Under the pieces are notes generated by a model. The model searched no databases. It was not told the DNA's origin and saw nothing but the letters and a program-made list of their open reading frames with translations. Shown here one piece after another: positions 1-5,824 of a stretch of 6,160 bases of DNA (positions are counted from its first letter, which is position 1; every line of letters starts with the position of its first letter). Origin of the DNA: an uncultured Verrucomicrobiota bacterium (GTDB lineage Bacteria > Verrucomicrobiota > Verrucomicrobiia > Limisphaerales > UBA9464); contig CAIPFS010000366.1 of assembly GCA_903864375.1 (NCBI GenBank), positions 1-6,160 of the forward strand, given 5' to 3'. Made by a program: the position numbers and the translations under genes.

Positions 1-765
1 CAGGTGATCACCGACGGAGCCGAACCCAACACCGCCAGTTTTGTGGAGAATTATGTGGAGGGAGCCTGGCGGAACTGGCAGCGCCAGCAGGTCGCCGATC
101 AAGGAAAGCCGCTTCCACAGGCCATCCAAATCGAGGCTCGCTTCTGGTTCAACCCGGCGGCGAAAAGCAGAAACTATCTGATTCCCGGTTCCATCACGAT
201 CATCATGACGGTGATCGGGGCCCTGCTGACCTCCCTCGTGGTCGCCCGTGAATGGGAGCGGGGGACCATGGAGGCGCTGCTGGCCACTCCCATGCGGAGG
301 ACCGAGTTCCTCCTCTGCAAGATCCTTCCGTACTATGCCCTGGGAATCACGTCCCTTCTGGTGTGCGTCGGTGCTGCCGTCTTTGTCCTTCACGTCCCCT
401 TCCAGGGCTCCATCCCGGCCCTGTTGATCATGGGTTCGGCGTTTCTTTTCAGCACACTCGGCATGGGCCTGCTCATTTCCACCCTGACCCGGAATCAGTT
501 CAATGCGGCCCAGGCTGCCTTGAACGCCGCCTTCATGCCGGCCATGATGCTCTCCGGATTCATTTACGAAATTCGGAGCATGCCTCCATGGATTCAGGCG
601 GTCACCCGCCTGATCCCCGCACGCTATTTTGTCACCTCGATGCAGACCCTCTTTCAAGCGGGGGACATCTGGGGGGTCCTGGGATTCGACCTGGTGCGAC
701 TCACTGTTGCGTCGGTCTTTTTTCTCGGATTGACCGCCCTGAAAACCCGGCGCCGACTCGATTGA
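1..765 (+). CDS. ABC-2 type transporter permease, C-terminal part (cut by window start)
   Basis: Membrane subunit of an ABC exporter of the YhhJ/YbhS/YbhR type (ABC2_membrane_3 family), acting in the inner membrane with a separate ATPase. The reading frame is open from base 1, so the GTG at base 4 is not the real start. About a third of a typical 370-380 residue protein, including the first membrane helix and most of the periplasmic loop, should lie upstream. Visible parts are the end of the periplasmic domain up to about base 170, a hydrophobic helix at about 175-250, the family signature around AREWERGTMEALLATPM (244-294), then further hydrophobic segments at about 310-390, 415-480, 515-570 and 690-740. 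It ends with the basic tail KTRRRLD. The paralogous gene starts six bases after its stop, so the two are surely cotranscribed and probably form a heterodimeric pore. The substrate cannot be read from the sequence; relatives export drugs or cations. Confidence 0.9.
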   Translation, partial: QVITDGAEPNTASFVENYVEGAWRNWQRQQVADQGKPLPQAIQIEARFWFNPAAKSRNYLIPGSITIIMTVIGALLTSLVVAREWERGTMEALLATPMRRTEFLLCKILPYYALGITSLLVCVGAAVFVLHVPFQGSIPALLIMGSAFLFSTLGMGLLISTLTRNQFNAAQAALNAAFMPAMMLSGFIYEIRSMPPWIQAVTRLIPARYFVTSMQTLFQAGDIWGVLGFDLVRLTVASVFFLGLTALKTRRRLD

Positions 766-771
766 CCCACC

Positions 772-1878
772 ATGTTTCGCCGAATACTGCCCCTCGTGAT
801 CAAGGAATTGCAGATGTTGCTGGGCGATCCCGGTGGACGCCGCCTGCTGATCATGCCCGTCGTCCTTCAACTGCTGCTGTTTCCCGCGGCTGCAACCCTG
901 GAGGTCAAAAACAATGTGCTCGCCGTCTTCAATCAGGATGGCGGTGCCGCCTCGCTCGAATTGATTCAACGACTTTCGCAGGCGCAGGCTTTTTCAAGGA
1001 TCCTGAGAATCGAAGGCCAGGCCGGGCTCACCGCGGCCATTGAACGGCAGGAGGCACTGCTGGCCGTGGTCTTTCCGCCCGATTTTTCCCGACTTCTTTC
1101 CACCGGCGGAAATCCCAGCGTCCAGGTCATCCTCGACGGTCGCCGCTCCAACAGCGGTCAAATCGCCCTCGGCGACGTCAACCGCATCTTCGACAGTTAT
1201 CAACGGGAACGCTCGTCGTCTGGGTCCGCACCGAAGCCCGCACCGATCGCCATCCGGCACTGGTTCAATCCCAACCTGACCTATCATTGGTTCGTGCTGC
1301 CGAGCCTCGTGGCCACGATCACCACCGCCAGCACGTTGATTGTCACCTCTCTCTCCCTGGCCCGCGAACGCGAACACGGCACTTTTGACCAACTCCTCGT
1401 CTCTCCGCTGACACCCGAGCTGATCATGATCGGAAAGGCGATTCCCGCGATGCTGGTCGGAACGGTTCAGGGCACGATCATCCTCTTTGCCGGAATTTGG
1501 GTTTACGGGGTTCCGTTTCAGGGATCGGCCTTCCTTCTGTATGGCAGCATGTTTTTCTACCTGCTGGCGCTGGTGGGGTTTGGTCTGTTCATTTCGTCCA
1601 TCTGTTCCACCCAGCAACAGGCATTTCTCGGCGTGTTCTGTTTCATGATGCCGGCTGTCCTGCTTTCCGGCTTCAGTGCCCCAATTGAAAACATGCCACA
1701 GTGGCTCCAATTCATCACCTGGGCAGATCCTCTCCGGCACTTCATTGTGATTGTCAAAGGAGTCTTCCTCAAAGACATGGGAGCGCTCCAGGTGGCCGTG
1801 CACACCCTTCCTCTGCTGGCCATTGCCGCCACCACCATCACCGCCGCAGCCCTTTCCTTTCGACGACGGCTCGCTTGA
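772..1878 (+). CDS. ABC-2 type transporter permease (YbhR/YhhJ-like), complete
   Basis: Second permease of the same exporter, 368 residues, a normal length for the family. Residues about 19-41 form the first membrane helix. Residues about 42-170 form a hydrophilic, probably periplasmic, domain. A second helix at about 173-196 runs into the cytoplasmic signature AREREHGTFDQLLVSPL (from residue 197). Four more hydrophobic segments follow, ending with a basic FRRRLA tail. It is clearly paralogous to the preceding permease: RxWFNP before helix 2, GVPFQGS versus HVPFQGS after helix 3, and LLSGF versus MLSGF followed by a P-x-W-[IL]-Q motif near helix 5. The ATG is six bases after the upstream stop; no Shine-Dalgarno sequence is visible, so translational coupling is likely. 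Two tandem permeases downstream of an ATPase is the E. coli ybhGFSR arrangement; here the ATPase and HlyD-like genes would be off the left edge. Substrate unknown. Confidence 0.93.
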   Translation: MFRRILPLVIKELQMLLGDPGGRRLLIMPVVLQLLLFPAAATLEVKNNVLAVFNQDGGAASLELIQRLSQAQAFSRILRIEGQAGLTAAIERQEALLAVVFPPDFSRLLSTGGNPSVQVILDGRRSNSGQIALGDVNRIFDSYQRERSSSGSAPKPAPIAIRHWFNPNLTYHWFVLPSLVATITTASTLIVTSLSLAREREHGTFDQLLVSPLTPELIMIGKAIPAMLVGTVQGTIILFAGIWVYGVPFQGSAFLLYGSMFFYLLALVGFGLFISSICSTQQQAFLGVFCFMMPAVLLSGFSAPIENMPQWLQFITWADPLRHFIVIVKGVFLKDMGALQVAVHTLPLLAIAATTITAAALSFRRRLA

Positions 1879-1880
1879 GG

Positions 1881-1915
1881 AACAAAAAAGGCGGGCCGGA
1901 TACCCCGGCCCGCCT
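1881..1915 (-). terminator. Intrinsic terminator of the Ig/LamG gene
   Basis: A perfect 11-base-pair GC-rich stem (1889-1899 with 1905-1915) with a 5-base loop. The run of six A at 1884-1889 becomes a T-run after the stem when read on the minus strand. It begins 16 bases after the stop codon of the minus-strand gene, so it is that gene's rho-independent terminator. Read on the plus strand, the stem follows the permease stop at once but has no T-run behind it, so it would be a poor terminator in that direction. Confidence 0.9.
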
Positions 1916-1931
1916 GGCAACCCCAACCGGA

Positions 1932-3836
1932 CTATTGCCGCGTCCGGAAGTATTGGGTCACTCCGGTCGGTATCACCGCCCACGGCGAAGACGCCGTCGA
2001 GACATCGGTGAACGGTCCCTTCACCTGGGTCGCCGATTGAAGCGTGCCACACGTCCAGTCGAACCGAAGTCCCTTTCCAGGCGCGGCATCAAATCCCAGC
2101 CACACCTGCAGGGCGGAGGCGTCAATGACTCCAGCCGTTGTGGCCACCGTCGACACCTCTGCCGCGGTCAGCGCACGATTGTAAATCCGGACGTCGTCCA
2201 GAAGCCCGTCGAAGGGATGCCAGTACGAATCCCGAGACTGCCCCAGATCGACCTCCGCCCCCACGGGCCACGTCCAGCCCGAAGAATTCGGATTGCTGAT
2301 ATCCAACTGGCCGTTCAAATAAACATCCACCGTGCCGGTGTCCGTCTGATCGTAAACCACCGCAACATGGACCCAATCCCCGGTGCTCACCGTGCCGGAG
2401 GTGCCCGCCTTGTTCCCTCCACCTCCCGGCGGCTGGACAAATAACGTGCCGTCATCCGACTGAACGATGTCGAAGGCACCCACACCCCGGTCCAGAAGGA
2501 TGGCACCCTGGTTTCCAGGTGACGCCACCGTTCCCGCGGATTTCAACCAGAAGGTGATCGTCCCCTGGGCGCTATCGAGGTTGGTTTCACCCGGAATGGA
2601 GATGTAGCCGGGGTTTGCAGCTGAAAAAGCTGCAACGCCGGTCCGGCTCCCGCTGACCGCCTGCCATCCCGCACCGCCGTGAACCAGTCCATCCTGGCGG
2701 ACTCCCTGGGGCTTGGAATTAAGGACCACTCCGTCCATGGAACCAACCAAAATGTCCCCGGTCACGGCGGCCGGAGCGCTGGTCGCGGTTCCATAGGCAT
2801 TGGAAACGGTCACATCATAGTACCCGGAAGTCGTCGGACTGACCTGGGCAATCGAGTAGGTGGCATTGGTCGCTGATGCCACCGCCACGCCGTCCTTGCG
2901 CCACTGGTAATGCAGTGGAGGAACACCAAAGGCGGTGACCGAGAGATCCACGTTGGTGCCGGAACAAAGCGGGGCCACGGGGCTGATGGGGGACCGTTGA
3001 ATGACCGGTTTGTCGGTGATCAAAATGGCGGAGATCGTGCTGGCCAGATGGACCACATTCGCCGGGTCGGACTCATCCTTGAGCGCCGGCGCTCCGGAAA
3101 TGGTCACCACATCGTCGTTGATGGGGGTGCTGACTGAACTCGGGCCTCCGAGAATTCCATTCCCGTTCCGACTCGCCAGATAGGTCAATGCCTGGGTTCC
3201 TCCCGCGCTCTTGACGATGGCATTGGTGAACGAGGTGGCGGTGTCGGTCGCAGCCAGTAATTGAATGACGAACGGTGTGTTGGTGAAAACGCTTTTAAGG
3301 CCAGTGATGGTCACCGAATACCCCGGGGTGCTGGTGGGCGACGTATAAACGAAAACATCATCCCGAAGAAATCCATAGTAGGCCTGCTGATCGCCGATGT
3401 GGGGATGATTCCCCCCGTAAGATCCCCCATTGCTCGAATCCCCGACGCCGCTGGTGTTGGCCGCGGACGCAATCCAGGAAATGGATAGGGATCCCGATGG
3501 GAGCGGGTGCAGCCCGTTGGTGTTGGAGGTGGTCGTGATCGATTCGTCAAACGTGAAGGGACCTGGGTTTGCGCCCTGCTTGTTGTAACCCGTGGGGGTT
3601 GGGATCAGGCTTTGCCACTCGGCCACGGGGATACCCAGCGCCGTGGCGGTGATTTGCATCCCGGTGTACGAAGGCGCGCCTCCGTCCGTCCAATCCACCG
3701 GAAAATTGATGCCGATGGTGGCCGCCTGACTGACCCCGAGCATCAGTGCTGCAGCGGAAACCGTGCACACGGAGGTCCGGCCAGGAGACGGCGGGGGAAT
3801 GGAATGCGAGGGGAGTTTCTTGCGATTGGTCTTCAT
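1932..3836 (-). CDS. Exported Ig-like/LamG-like domain protein, verrucomicrobial type
   Basis: A 634-residue secreted or surface protein of unknown function. Residues 1-38 look like a long Sec signal: basic start MKTNRKK, proline-rich stretch, hydrophobic core VSAAALMLGV, probable cleavage after SQA (38). Residues about 39-275 form an unrecognised domain beginning ATIGINF and rich in Gly, Ser, Thr and Asn. Residues about 280-363 form an Ig-like domain with YQWRKDG around W312 and the late-strand pattern SGYYDVTVSNAYG, but without the usual Cys pair. Residues about 370-570 form a concanavalin/LamG-like domain with ITFWLKS (W430), WVHVAVVYD (W488), VYLNGQL and DDVRIYNRAL (547-556). Residues about 590-634 form a C-terminal module with WTCGTLQSA, GPFTDV, SPW and a final YFRTRQ. 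There is no PEP-CTERM tail or membrane anchor. LamG and Ig domains usually bind glycans or proteins, so adhesion or polysaccharide binding is an inference. The ATG gives a good signal peptide; no Shine-Dalgarno sequence is visible. It is monocistronic, with its own terminator. Confidence 0.88.
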   Translation of the reverse strand: MKTNRKKLPSHSIPPPSPGRTSVCTVSAAALMLGVSQAATIGINFPVDWTDGGAPSYTGMQITATALGIPVAEWQSLIPTPTGYNKQGANPGPFTFDESITTTSNTNGLHPLPSGSLSISWIASAANTSGVGDSSNGGSYGGNHPHIGDQQAYYGFLRDDVFVYTSPTSTPGYSVTITGLKSVFTNTPFVIQLLAATDTATSFTNAIVKSAGGTQALTYLASRNGNGILGGPSSVSTPINDDVVTISGAPALKDESDPANVVHLASTISAILITDKPVIQRSPISPVAPLCSGTNVDLSVTAFGVPPLHYQWRKDGVAVASATNATYSIAQVSPTTSGYYDVTVSNAYGTATSAPAAVTGDILVGSMDGVVLNSKPQGVRQDGLVHGGAGWQAVSGSRTGVAAFSAANPGYISIPGETNLDSAQGTITFWLKSAGTVASPGNQGAILLDRGVGAFDIVQSDDGTLFVQPPGGGGNKAGTSGTVSTGDWVHVAVVYDQTDTGTVDVYLNGQLDISNPNSSGWTWPVGAEVDLGQSRDSYWHPFDGLLDDVRIYNRALTAAEVSTVATTAGVIDASALQVWLGFDAAPGKGLRFDWTCGTLQSATQVKGPFTDVSTASSPWAVIPTGVTQYFRTRQ

Positions 3837-3957
3837 AACGTGAACAAACTTAAACCATCAAGGGCCGTGACTTCCTGTGGCAGCCGGGGTGAAGCTGCAG
3901 CAGACCAAAGGCAGATTCCATCGCTGGACCTGAACCAAGGCTCACCTGCTATCGATT

Positions 3958-3987
3958 AATTGAGGAAGGCTGTCAATTTCGGATTGA
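3958..3987. repeat. ATTGA/TCAAT inverted repeats over the putative -35 region
   Basis: AATTGA (3958-3963) and TCAATT (3973-3978) form an inverted repeat with a 9-base gap. A further ATTGA at 3983-3987 is inverted relative to TCAAT (3973-3977). The set overlaps the candidate -35 and spacer, a position suited to a regulator-binding site. The words are short and AT-rich, so chance is a real alternative. Confidence 0.25.
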
Positions 3988-3997
3988 ATCTCATAAT
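3970..3997 (+). promoter_or_regulatory. Candidate sigma70-type promoter for the sulfotransferase gene
   Basis: CTGTCA (3970-3975, four of six bases matching TTGACA) is 16 bases from CATAAT (3992-3997, five of six matching TATAAT). Transcription would start near 4004, giving a leader of about 35 bases before the GTG start. The boxes sit in the most AT-rich part of the region. Prediction by eye only. Confidence 0.45.
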
Positions 3998-4038
3998 ACC
4001 CCGACACCAACGCACCCGCCCCTTTTTCGTTTACCTCC

Positions 4039-5547
4039 GTGAATCCTGCCGCCTTCCAACGTCTCCATGCCGAAGCCCGCCGTTTGTTGCTGGGCGGACA
4101 ATTCACCGAGGCACTGCCGATCTACGCCCGTCTGGTCCGCGAACAACCGTCCGCGGCATTCCTCTGGTTTGAGTACGGCAATGCCGCATCCGGATTAAGA
4201 GATTATACCATTGCCGAGCAGGCCTGGTCCCGCGCCCAACGCCTGGCACCCCGACACGCGGAACTTCTATCCCTCATCGGACACCAATATCAGGCGCTGC
4301 GTCAGCCGGTTCGCGCCCGGGATTGCTTCGCAGCCGCAGCTGCGGCGGACCCCAAGGCGATCAATCCCCGGATCAGCCTGGCCGTCCTGTTGGAACAGGG
4401 ACATCAGCTTGCCGAGGCCACCTCGGTCATCGAGGAATGCCTGCGCCAACATCCGGGCGACGAACAGGCCCGCTACTTTCGTGCAGTGATTGAGCGTCGG
4501 GAAGGTCAGCTGGAGTCGGCTGAAAATCGCCTGCGCGATTTGTTGAAAACGGAGCCGCGCCATCCCTTTGTCCGCTACGCCGCACGCTACGAACTGGCTC
4601 AAATCCTGGACCGGACCGCCCGCTTCGAGGAGGCCATGACCACTCTGCTGGCTGCCAAACAGATTGTGGCGGGCCTGACGGACACCGCCCTGCTGCTGCA
4701 ACGCTACGACGAGGATGCCCATCATTTCCGTCAGTTTGCCGCCTCCCTTCCCAAAGACGTCCTCCGGCGCTGGAATGACGAGTTTCCCCCTCCCTCCCGG
4801 ACCGAACCCGCCCGCCTGGCCTTTCTCGGCGGCCATCCCCGGAGCGGCACGACCCTGCTGGAGCAGATTCTCGACTCGCACCCGAACATCGGGGCTCTGG
4901 ATGAACCCACGGCGTTCCAGGATATTCTCCAACCAGGGTTCTATGCCTCCCGGGATTTCTCACCCTCCCGATTAAACCTGCTTCGCCGTCGGTACCTGGG
5001 GGCATTGGACACCGAATTGGGACCACGGGCTGCGGGCCGCCTTCGGATTGACAAGAACCCCTCCCCCACCTCCCGACTGCCCATTTGGCTGCGCCTCTTC
5101 CCGGAACTCAAAATCATCATTGCCCTGCGCGACCCCCGCGACGTGGTCCTCAGCTGCTTCTTTCAAAATCTTGCCCTCAACGGCACCAATGTGAACTTCC
5201 TCAGTCTGGACCGCCTCGCCCGTCACTACTCGGATCTGATGGACATCTGGATCATCGCCCGGGAATGGGACGGTATTGATGCCATCGAGTCCCGCTACGA
5301 GTCCCTCGTACAGAACGTGGAAACCGAGGGCCGACGAGTGACGGAATTTCTCGGGCTGAACTGGGTGGACACCCAGCACCAATTCCACGAGGCCAGCCGC
5401 CGAAAACAGATGTATTCACCCACCTATCAGGATGTCACGCGTCCGGTGTATTCCAGTTCGGTGGGCCGCTGGCAGGCCTATGAACGTTTTCTCTCCCCCA
5501 TCCTGCCCAGGCTCGAGCCTTACTGCCGACGCTGGGGCTACCTCTAG
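4039..5547 (+). CDS. TPR-repeat sulfotransferase family protein
   Basis: Predicted cytoplasmic PAPS-dependent sulfotransferase fused to an N-terminal TPR superhelix, 502 residues. Five TPR units are spaced exactly 34 residues apart: Ala at 25, 59, 93, 127, 161 and Pro at 37, 71, 105, 139, 173. A sixth, slightly offset unit lies at about 180-210. The sulfotransferase domain (about 258-502) opens with the 5'-phosphosulfate loop HPRSGTTLLEQ (R268, T271, T272). It continues with a candidate catalytic base E289 in LDEPTAF, K339 in IDKNP, and the 3'-phosphate site ALRDPRDVVLS (R364, S372). It ends with the usual SSSVGRWQAYERFL motif. Key-residue spacings resemble tyrosylprotein sulfotransferases (Sulfotransfer_3 type). 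The acceptor (protein, glycan or lipid) is unknown; TPRs may hold it. Start: GTG at 4039 is the first ATG, GTG or TTG after an in-frame stop at 3994, and the first TPR begins at once. There is no signal peptide and no Shine-Dalgarno sequence. Confidence 0.92.
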   Translation: MNPAAFQRLHAEARRLLLGGQFTEALPIYARLVREQPSAAFLWFEYGNAASGLRDYTIAEQAWSRAQRLAPRHAELLSLIGHQYQALRQPVRARDCFAAAAAADPKAINPRISLAVLLEQGHQLAEATSVIEECLRQHPGDEQARYFRAVIERREGQLESAENRLRDLLKTEPRHPFVRYAARYELAQILDRTARFEEAMTTLLAAKQIVAGLTDTALLLQRYDEDAHHFRQFAASLPKDVLRRWNDEFPPPSRTEPARLAFLGGHPRSGTTLLEQILDSHPNIGALDEPTAFQDILQPGFYASRDFSPSRLNLLRRRYLGALDTELGPRAAGRLRIDKNPSPTSRLPIWLRLFPELKIIIALRDPRDVVLSCFFQNLALNGTNVNFLSLDRLARHYSDLMDIWIIAREWDGIDAIESRYESLVQNVETEGRRVTEFLGLNWVDTQHQFHEASRRKQMYSPTYQDVTRPVYSSSVGRWQAYERFLSPILPRLEPYCRRWGYL

Positions 5548-5557
5548 AAATGAGTAT

Positions 5558-5588
5558 GATCTGGCGGTTCAATCCCGACCACCGGATC
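5558..5588 (+). terminator. Weak hairpin after the sulfotransferase gene, possible terminator
   Basis: Arms 5558-5568 and 5578-5588 pair over 11 positions with one G-U wobble and one C-A mismatch around a 9-base loop, starting 10 bases after the stop codon. No T-run follows, so it could be a transcript-end stabiliser or a rho-assisted site rather than a true intrinsic terminator. Confidence 0.3.
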
Positions 5589-5591
5589 CAT

Positions 5592-5636
5592 GCATCACAT
5601 GTTGTTGTCGAGTCTGTTATAATAACGCTGTGACGC
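5592..5636. repeat. Inverted repeat GCATCACA / TGTGACGC bracketing a -10 box
   Basis: GCATCACA (5592-5599) is the reverse complement of TGTGACGC (5629-5636) at seven of eight positions, with 29 bases between. The extended -10 element lies inside the interval, so this could be a regulator site or a cruciform-type structure. Its function is not shown by the sequence. Confidence 0.3.
5615..5623 (+). promoter_or_regulatory. Extended -10 promoter element TGTTATAAT
   Basis: A perfect TATAAT (5618-5623) preceded by TG one base upstream gives the extended -10 consensus TGnTATAAT, which needs little or no -35. No good -35 is seen at 16-18 bases. It also lies within the perfect palindrome GTTATAATAAC (5616-5626), so the minus strand shows a TATTAT-like box at the same place. 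Plus-strand transcription would start near 5630, about 195 bases before the antitoxin gene, so it would give either a long leader or a separate small RNA. Confidence 0.45.
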
Positions 5637-5708
5637 AACGGCCAGAGGAAATAGGCACTCTTCGGCTCCCGTAGAGAGGGCTCGCAAAGTCCGCACTCGC
5701 CTCCAAGT

Positions 5709-5754
5709 GGGGGGTGGGGGAACTGCATCCCGTGAAACTCGCCCCCTGCTCCCC
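5709..5754 (+). repeat. G-run/C-run hairpin in the leader of the toxin-antitoxin operon
   Basis: The plus strand has six G, one T and five G (5709-5720), followed by CCCCC (5742-5746) and CCCC (5751-5754). GGGGG can pair with CCCCC over a 21-base loop, and the outer G-run with CCCC through an internal loop. No T-run follows. If transcribed from the 5615 element it would give a stable structure in the leader; the purpose is unknown. Confidence 0.3.
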
Positions 5755-5765
5755 GTTGGCGCCTA

Positions 5766-5792
5766 TTGCCTCGGACTCGCCGATAGTATAGA
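5766..5792 (+). promoter_or_regulatory. Candidate promoter close to the toxin-antitoxin operon
   Basis: TTGCCT (5766-5771, four of six matching the -35 consensus) is separated by 15 bases from TATAGA (5787-5792). The predicted start near 5799 would leave about 25 bases before the antitoxin ATG. The spacing is short, so this is a tentative call, supported mainly by the inverted repeats that overlap the -10. Confidence 0.35.
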
Positions 5793-5806
5793 CGAGTTAC
5801 AGTCTA
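5775..5806. promoter_or_regulatory. Candidate autoregulatory operator of the toxin-antitoxin operon
   Basis: Two interleaved inverted repeats surround the candidate -10: ACTCG (5775-5779) with CGAGT (5793-5797), and TAGAC (5789-5793) with GTCTA (5802-5806). Antitoxins of VapB and Phd/YefM type commonly bind inverted repeats over their own promoter, so this is where an operator would be expected. A further CGAGT lies at 5816-5820, just before the ATG. The arms are only five bases each. Confidence 0.4.
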
Positions 5807-5824
5807 GTTCTAATTCGAGTCACC

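Larger units (their letters stand above)
3837..4038. other. Divergent intergenic region between the exported-protein and sulfotransferase genes
   Basis: A 202-base stretch with no credible gene, between two divergently transcribed starts. The right half is AT-rich compared with the surroundings and carries the plus-strand promoter candidate and small inverted repeats described separately. On the minus strand I find no convincing -35/-10 pair before the ATG at 3836; the best -10-like word is TTTAAG close to the start, without a good -35. Confidence 0.7.

Noticed and set aside
994..2052. A 352-residue open frame on the minus strand opposite the second permease gene.
   Set aside because: It lies antisense to a clear membrane protein, is low in hydrophobic residues and rich in Gly, Asp, Glu and Arg as expected from complementing GC-rich codons, matches no family I know, and runs through the terminator hairpin.
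1701..2444. A 247-residue plus-strand frame spanning the end of the permease gene and the start of the opposite gene.
   Set aside because: It crosses two real genes and the terminator, and its composition (Arg, Pro, His rich) is that of a shadow frame.
3507..3959. A 150-residue plus-strand frame over the signal-peptide end of the exported protein and into the intergenic region.
   Set aside because: It is antisense to a well-supported gene, has no recognisable domain and its composition is typical of a shadow.
4524..4541. Small perfect hairpin AAATCGC-CTGC-GCGATTT.
   Set aside because: It is inside the sulfotransferase coding region, the stem is short and there is no adequate T-run, so it is probably chance.
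4267..5026. Two minus-strand frames of about 200-220 residues within the sulfotransferase gene.
   Set aside because: They are fully antisense to a gene with clear TPR periodicity and catalytic motifs, and have no family resemblance of their own.
5709..5720. Possible G-quadruplex in the run of six G, one T and five G.
   Set aside because: There are only two long G-runs, so a stable four-tract quadruplex would need split tracts; pairing with the nearby C-runs is simpler.
5435..5728. A 97-residue minus-strand frame over the end of the sulfotransferase gene and the intergenic region.
   Set aside because: Half is antisense to the conserved sulfotransferase C-terminus, and there is no recognisable motif or ribosome site.
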